Shown: piece by piece, positions 60,494-64,000 of the stretch
Position numbering within the stretch: the stretch's first letter is position 1
Layout: every line of letters starts with the position of its first letter
Source of the DNA: Chitinophagaceae bacterium
Lineage (GTDB): Bacteria; Bacteroidota; Bacteroidia; Chitinophagales; Chitinophagaceae
Direction of reading: 5' to 3'
Length of the DNA: 64,000 nucleotides
NCBI GenBank assembly: GCA_016720745.1
Contig: JADKKA010000018.1
Span: 930,001-994,000 of the forward strand
Notes under the pieces: generated by a model
What the model saw: only the letters and a program-made list of their open reading frames with translations
Database searches by the model: none
Told to the model about the DNA's origin: nothing
Program-made: the position numbers and the translations under genes

Positions 60494-63400
60494 ATGGATA
60501 GTCAGAAAAAGCGATTACTGGAAAAGGCCTACCATTTGTTCTTCGAAACAGGAACAAAAAGTGTGATCACACGGCCTGTGCAGGAGTTCGTAGACGGACA
60601 GGTGATTGGTATAGGTACCGCAGTCGATGAAAAGTTGAGGGGTATTGGGGATTTTCGTAAACTTTTGCAGATCCAGAAAAAGCAAATGGCTGGATTGAAA
60701 ATCCACTGGGAAAAAAAGCGGTTTTCCAGTCATGTAACAGCCGATGAAAATACAGCTGTTTACGCTGATGATGTTTACCTGACGATTGGTACCGGTAAGG
60801 AAAAACTGAAAATGTATCTCCGGTTTTCAGTGATACTGCATTATAATGGAAAGGGATGGAAAGTAATACACTGGCATGGCTCCAAGCCGGAAGAAGTGAA
60901 AAGCGAAGAAGATACTTACGGATTGGATCAATGGAAAAAGAAAGCATCGGAATTACAGCAATTAGTGGAACAGCGGACAGCCGATCTGTTGTTGAAGAAC
61001 CGGGAGCTGGAAATTGAAGCGTCCCTGGAGAAAGTGCGGACAGTTGCCATGGGGATGAAGGAAAGGGCCGATATGCTGAAGATCTGTACGATGATTGCAA
61101 AGCAGCTGTCTGTGCTGGGCCTGAAGGAAATCCGGAATGTACAGACCGCCATTTTCAAAGTGCCGATGGGTACGTACGTGAATTATGAGTTTTATGCCAA
61201 ACATGATAAAACTTTCATTACCGAAACACTCTATACCAACCATAAAGTAGCCCTGGCCTTTGCTAAAAAAATGCTGAAAGGAAATGGAGCTGTTGCCATT
61301 GCGCATATGAAAGGGAAACAGCAGGTGATGGACTGGCTCCGTTACCAGAAAGGCACCAATGTATTTATCGACACTTATCTGAAGACAGCGACCTCGCTCA
61401 GTTATTACTGGTATTCACTGGGCCCGGTAGCACTGGGTATCTCTACTTACCAGCCACTGACCAAAGAAGAGCTGCAACTGTTTGAACGTTTCCTCAAAGT
61501 ATTCGAACTGGCCTATAAGCGTTACATGGATATTGAAAAGGCGGAAGCACAGGTCCGGGAAGCGCAGATAGAAGCAGCATTGGAAAGAGTACGTGCCAGA
61601 AGCATGGCGATGCAGGATTCATCTGAAATCGGTAAACTCATCCTGCATGTTTACACAGAACTGACCCGGCTTGATGCCCGGCTCGATCGTTGTTTTTTCA
61701 TGATCGTTGATCCGGAGAACCTGGGCATTACCTGGTGGATGGCCAGCCAGGAAGGTTTACTGGCGGAGAATGGTTTTTTTGTACAGTATAACGAACACCC
61801 TTCCCACCTGCTTTATCTCGATCACTGGAAGAAGAAAACGAAGAAATGGCATTATCTTTTTGCAGGAAAAGAGAAAAGGGACTGGGACCGTTTCGGGTTT
61901 TCGAAAACGGAATTGTCCCGTTTGCCCGAACCGGTGAAGAAATTTATGGCCAGTGCAAAGAGTGTCAACCTTTCCGGTTCCTCCGATGCATTTGGTAGTC
62001 TGGTGACCGGCAGCTTTGAACCCTTATCAGATGAACACCAGGACATCATCAGCCGTTTTGCTTCGGTGTTCAATCAAACCTATACCCGCTTCAATGACCT
62101 TAAGAAAGCGGAAGCCCAGGCCAGGGAGTCGCAGATTGAAGCTTCCCTGGAGAGAATCCGAAGCCGGACAGTAGGCATGCAGAAAAGTGAAGAGCTGAAA
62201 GAGGTGATACAGGTAGTTTATGAACAGTTCATTCGCCTGGGTATCCATACGGAACATGCAGGATTTATCATCGATTACCGGGAAAGGAACGATTACAATA
62301 CCTGGATCGCCGATCAGTTCGGAAGTCCATCACAGATTGCCATTCCTTATTTTGACTGCATCTATTACAATCAATTCAATGCCGCAAAAGCAGAACGGAA
62401 GGAATTTTTCACGCTTAGCCTCACCCGTAAAGAGAAAGACCACTTTTACAAAGGACTCTTTAAGCTTATCCCCGGTTTTCCGGAAGCGTCCAAGCAAATT
62501 ATTTTTCGCCATCCAGGGTTTACCATTTCTACGGTATTGCTGGAAAATGTGGCCTTGTATGTCGAAAATTTTACCGGCCTTCCTTATGCAGAGGAAGATA
62601 ATGCCATCCTGATCAGGTTCGGGAAAGTATTTCAGCAGACCTATACCCGTTTCCTCGATCTGCAAAAGGCCGAGGAGCAGGCCCATGAGGCAGAAGTACA
62701 ACTGGCGCTGGAAAGGGTAAGAGCCCGCAGCCTGGCGATGCATCAGACCAGTGAATTAATGGAAGTGGTGAATGAAGTGGCGCAGCAACTGATGAAGATG
62801 AAGATTGATATTGACGGTGGGATTTTTATTGTGATCAATGAGGAAGTGGAATCAGACCGCCTTCCTATCTGGGGCGCAGCCGGTGCCGCAAACTATGTTG
62901 AAAAAGTAATCGTTCCGGAATTGGGTACAGCAATATTCACCAGACTGGTGAACGCCATTTTGAAACGGGAGTCATTCCTCACAGAGCGGTATACCCGTGA
63001 AGAGAAAGACGAGTTTCTGCATAACTTATTCAAGCATGCTCCCTGGAAACAGCTGCCGGCCAAAAGGAAAAAAGAGTTGCTGGCCAGAGAGGGCGGGTAT
63101 TGCCGCTCTACTGTTATTTCGAAATTCACGAGTATCGCCATGATCAATCATCATGGAAAAAAATTTTCAGCAGCTGATAATCTGATCCTGCAACGATTCG
63201 GGATGGTGTTGGAGCAATCCTATACCCGGTTTCTTGATTTGCAAAAGGCGGAAGAACAATCAAAGGAATCACTGATACAGCTAGCATTGGAAAGAGTGCG
63301 TGCCCGGACCATGGCCATGCAGCAAAGTACAGAACTCCCCGAGGCGGCCAATCTCCTCTTCCTTCAATTGCAGGCATTGGGTATGCCGGCCTGGAGTGCC

Positions 63401-64000
63401 GGTTATTGTATCTGGGAAGATGATAAAAAAGCAGTGACCTTATGGATGAGCAGTGAAGGAGTAATACAACCTCCTTTTAAAGCGCCGACCACCGAAGACG
63501 AGCTCTTCATTCAGATGCGCGAAGGACATGAAAAGGGAAAGGCCCTGCATGTGGTGGAACTGGGAGGTAAAAAACTGCAGGCACATTATCAGTACATGCG
63601 GACTTTGCCGGTTGTAGGGGAAGTGCTTGATTCAATAATTGAAGCAGGACATCCTTTACCTGTGTATCAGGTGATGCATTATGCTTATTTTTCGAAGGGG
63701 TATTTATTGTTCATTACGTATGAACCAGTTCCGGCAGCGCATGAAATATTCAAGCGTTTTGCCAATGTGTTTGATCAGACTTATACCCGTTTTCTGGATC
63801 TGCAAAAGGCAGAAGCGCAGGCCAAAGAAGCTTTTATTGAATCTGCGCTGGAGAGGGTGAGATCACGAAGCCTGGCGATGCATCATTCTTCGGAATTGTC
63901 CGCCGTGGTAAATACCCTGCTCAGGGAGTTTACCAATCTTGAATTTACATTGACTTTTTGCATCATCAACTTAATAAATGAAAAGGACAGGAGCAATACG
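60494..64000 (+). CDS. Very large modular sensor with NTF2-like head and GAF-like repeats (3' end outside window)
   Basis: An open frame of 1169 codons with no stop to the window edge, 2 bases after HK3. Residues 1-140 look like a SnoaL/NTF2-type domain (LLEKAYHLFFETGTKS, GIGDFRKLLQ, VILHYNGKGWKVIHWHG), then a coiled coil. Six helical linkers follow, each with the pattern I-E-A-x-L-E-R-V-R-A-R-x-x-A-M-x, at about residues 175, 358, 548, 736, 928 and 1115. The five complete modules between them look like GAF domains, each ending in a linker such as QTYTRFLDLQKAEAQ. Related Bacteroidota proteins usually end in a histidine kinase, expected here beyond the window. It is probably a cytoplasmic multi-input sensor; ligands are unknown. 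Confidence 0.85.
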   Translation, partial: MDSQKKRLLEKAYHLFFETGTKSVITRPVQEFVDGQVIGIGTAVDEKLRGIGDFRKLLQIQKKQMAGLKIHWEKKRFSSHVTADENTAVYADDVYLTIGTGKEKLKMYLRFSVILHYNGKGWKVIHWHGSKPEEVKSEEDTYGLDQWKKKASELQQLVEQRTADLLLKNRELEIEASLEKVRTVAMGMKERADMLKICTMIAKQLSVLGLKEIRNVQTAIFKVPMGTYVNYEFYAKHDKTFITETLYTNHKVALAFAKKMLKGNGAVAIAHMKGKQQVMDWLRYQKGTNVFIDTYLKTATSLSYYWYSLGPVALGISTYQPLTKEELQLFERFLKVFELAYKRYMDIEKAEAQVREAQIEAALERVRARSMAMQDSSEIGKLILHVYTELTRLDARLDRCFFMIVDPENLGITWWMASQEGLLAENGFFVQYNEHPSHLLYLDHWKKKTKKWHYLFAGKEKRDWDRFGFSKTELSRLPEPVKKFMASAKSVNLSGSSDAFGSLVTGSFEPLSDEHQDIISRFASVFNQTYTRFNDLKKAEAQARESQIEASLERIRSRTVGMQKSEELKEVIQVVYEQFIRLGIHTEHAGFIIDYRERNDYNTWIADQFGSPSQIAIPYFDCIYYNQFNAAKAERKEFFTLSLTRKEKDHFYKGLFKLIPGFPEASKQIIFRHPGFTISTVLLENVALYVENFTGLPYAEEDNAILIRFGKVFQQTYTRFLDLQKAEEQAHEAEVQLALERVRARSLAMHQTSELMEVVNEVAQQLMKMKIDIDGGIFIVINEEVESDRLPIWGAAGAANYVEKVIVPELGTAIFTRLVNAILKRESFLTERYTREEKDEFLHNLFKHAPWKQLPAKRKKELLAREGGYCRSTVISKFTSIAMINHHGKKFSAADNLILQRFGMVLEQSYTRFLDLQKAEEQSKESLIQLALERVRARTMAMQQSTELPEAANLLFLQLQALGMPAWSAGYCIWEDDKKAVTLWMSSEGVIQPPFKAPTTEDELFIQMREGHEKGKALHVVELGGKKLQAHYQYMRTLPVVGEVLDSIIEAGHPLPVYQVMHYAYFSKGYLLFITYEPVPAAHEIFKRFANVFDQTYTRFLDLQKAEAQAKEAFIESALERVRSRSLAMHHSSELSAVVNTLLREFTNLEFTLTFCIINLINEKDRSNT

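Noticed and set aside
60494..64000. Reading the right end as several short separate genes
   Set aside because: Direct translation from the ATG at 60494 shows one unbroken frame to base 64000 with regularly spaced homologous linkers.

Overview
The window comes from a Bacteroidota chromosome, most likely family Chitinophagaceae. The evidence is the type IX secretion genes gldJ, porU, porV and a PorP/SprF protein, a Bacteroidota arginine cluster with N-acylornithine carbamoyltransferase, bshA (bacillithiol synthesis), a TAnnTTTG-type promoter before porV, and TPR/FIST/GAF-like signalling genes. No rRNA, tRNA, CRISPR array, transposase or phage gene was recognised.

Layout. (1) 1-16.9 kb is a sulfide/thiosulfate island: a type II sulfide:quinone oxidoreductase, two CstB-like persulfide dioxygenase-rhodanese fusions, two thioredoxins, two single-domain rhodaneses, an exported DsrE-like protein, a 1-Cys peroxiredoxin, a TsdA-like dihaem cytochrome, a SoxB-like hydrolase, a split YeeE/YedE thiosulfate-type transporter, a TauE-type sulfite exporter, an OprD-like porin, a secreted kelch-like protein of unknown role and a Crp/Fnr regulator. 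The palindrome GTGA-N6-TCAC, or a one-mismatch version, lies before the first gene of nine apparent transcription units of the island, mostly 45-75 bases from the start codon. The regulator has a CRP-like recognition helix, so this looks like one local regulon. (2) 16.9-32.1 kb is housekeeping: murF, gldJ, porU, porV, ispF, dut, a DUF4292 lipoprotein, an EnvC-like protein, bshA, an M28 peptidase, a DinB-like protein and an acetyltransferase. (3) 32.4-41.5 kb is an arginine biosynthesis cluster on the minus strand (GNAT, argG, argC, argD, argF, argB, argE, argH). In it argB is fused in frame to a DUF559 (Vsr-like) endonuclease module bounded by 28-bp direct repeats built around CCCCTAAAGGGG, and argH carries a single-base frameshift. 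(4) 41.8-50.3 kb is mixed: RsmI-like methylase, EI24 membrane protein, 3-methyladenine glycosylase, SLC13 permease, PorP/SprF, upp and anmK, with several intergenic repeat families. (5) 50.3-64 kb is a signalling locus on the plus strand: a PGM1-like ATP-grasp ligase, TPR histidine kinase, FIST protein, frameshifted DUF3500 protein, second FIST protein, soluble histidine kinase, a degenerate third histidine kinase, and the first 1169 codons of a very large protein with a NTF2/SnoaL-like head and five complete GAF-like modules at about 190-residue spacing.

How the genes work together. In the sulfur island SQR would oxidise sulfide to persulfide, the CstB-like enzymes and rhodaneses would convert persulfide to sulfite and thiosulfate, TauE would export sulfite, the YeeE/YedE pair would move thiosulfate, and TsdA (with SoxB-like) would act on it in the periplasm. 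Palindromic REP-like elements recur at several scales. The same CCCCTAAAGGGG family that bounds the DUF559-argB module is also inserted in frame in the ATPase domains of two histidine kinases, and a second family (SPLPGRGVGG when translated) sits in all three kinases. Three genes (argH, the DUF3500 gene, the third kinase) carry apparent one-base losses in short homopolymers, so assembly errors must be excluded before calling them pseudogenes.
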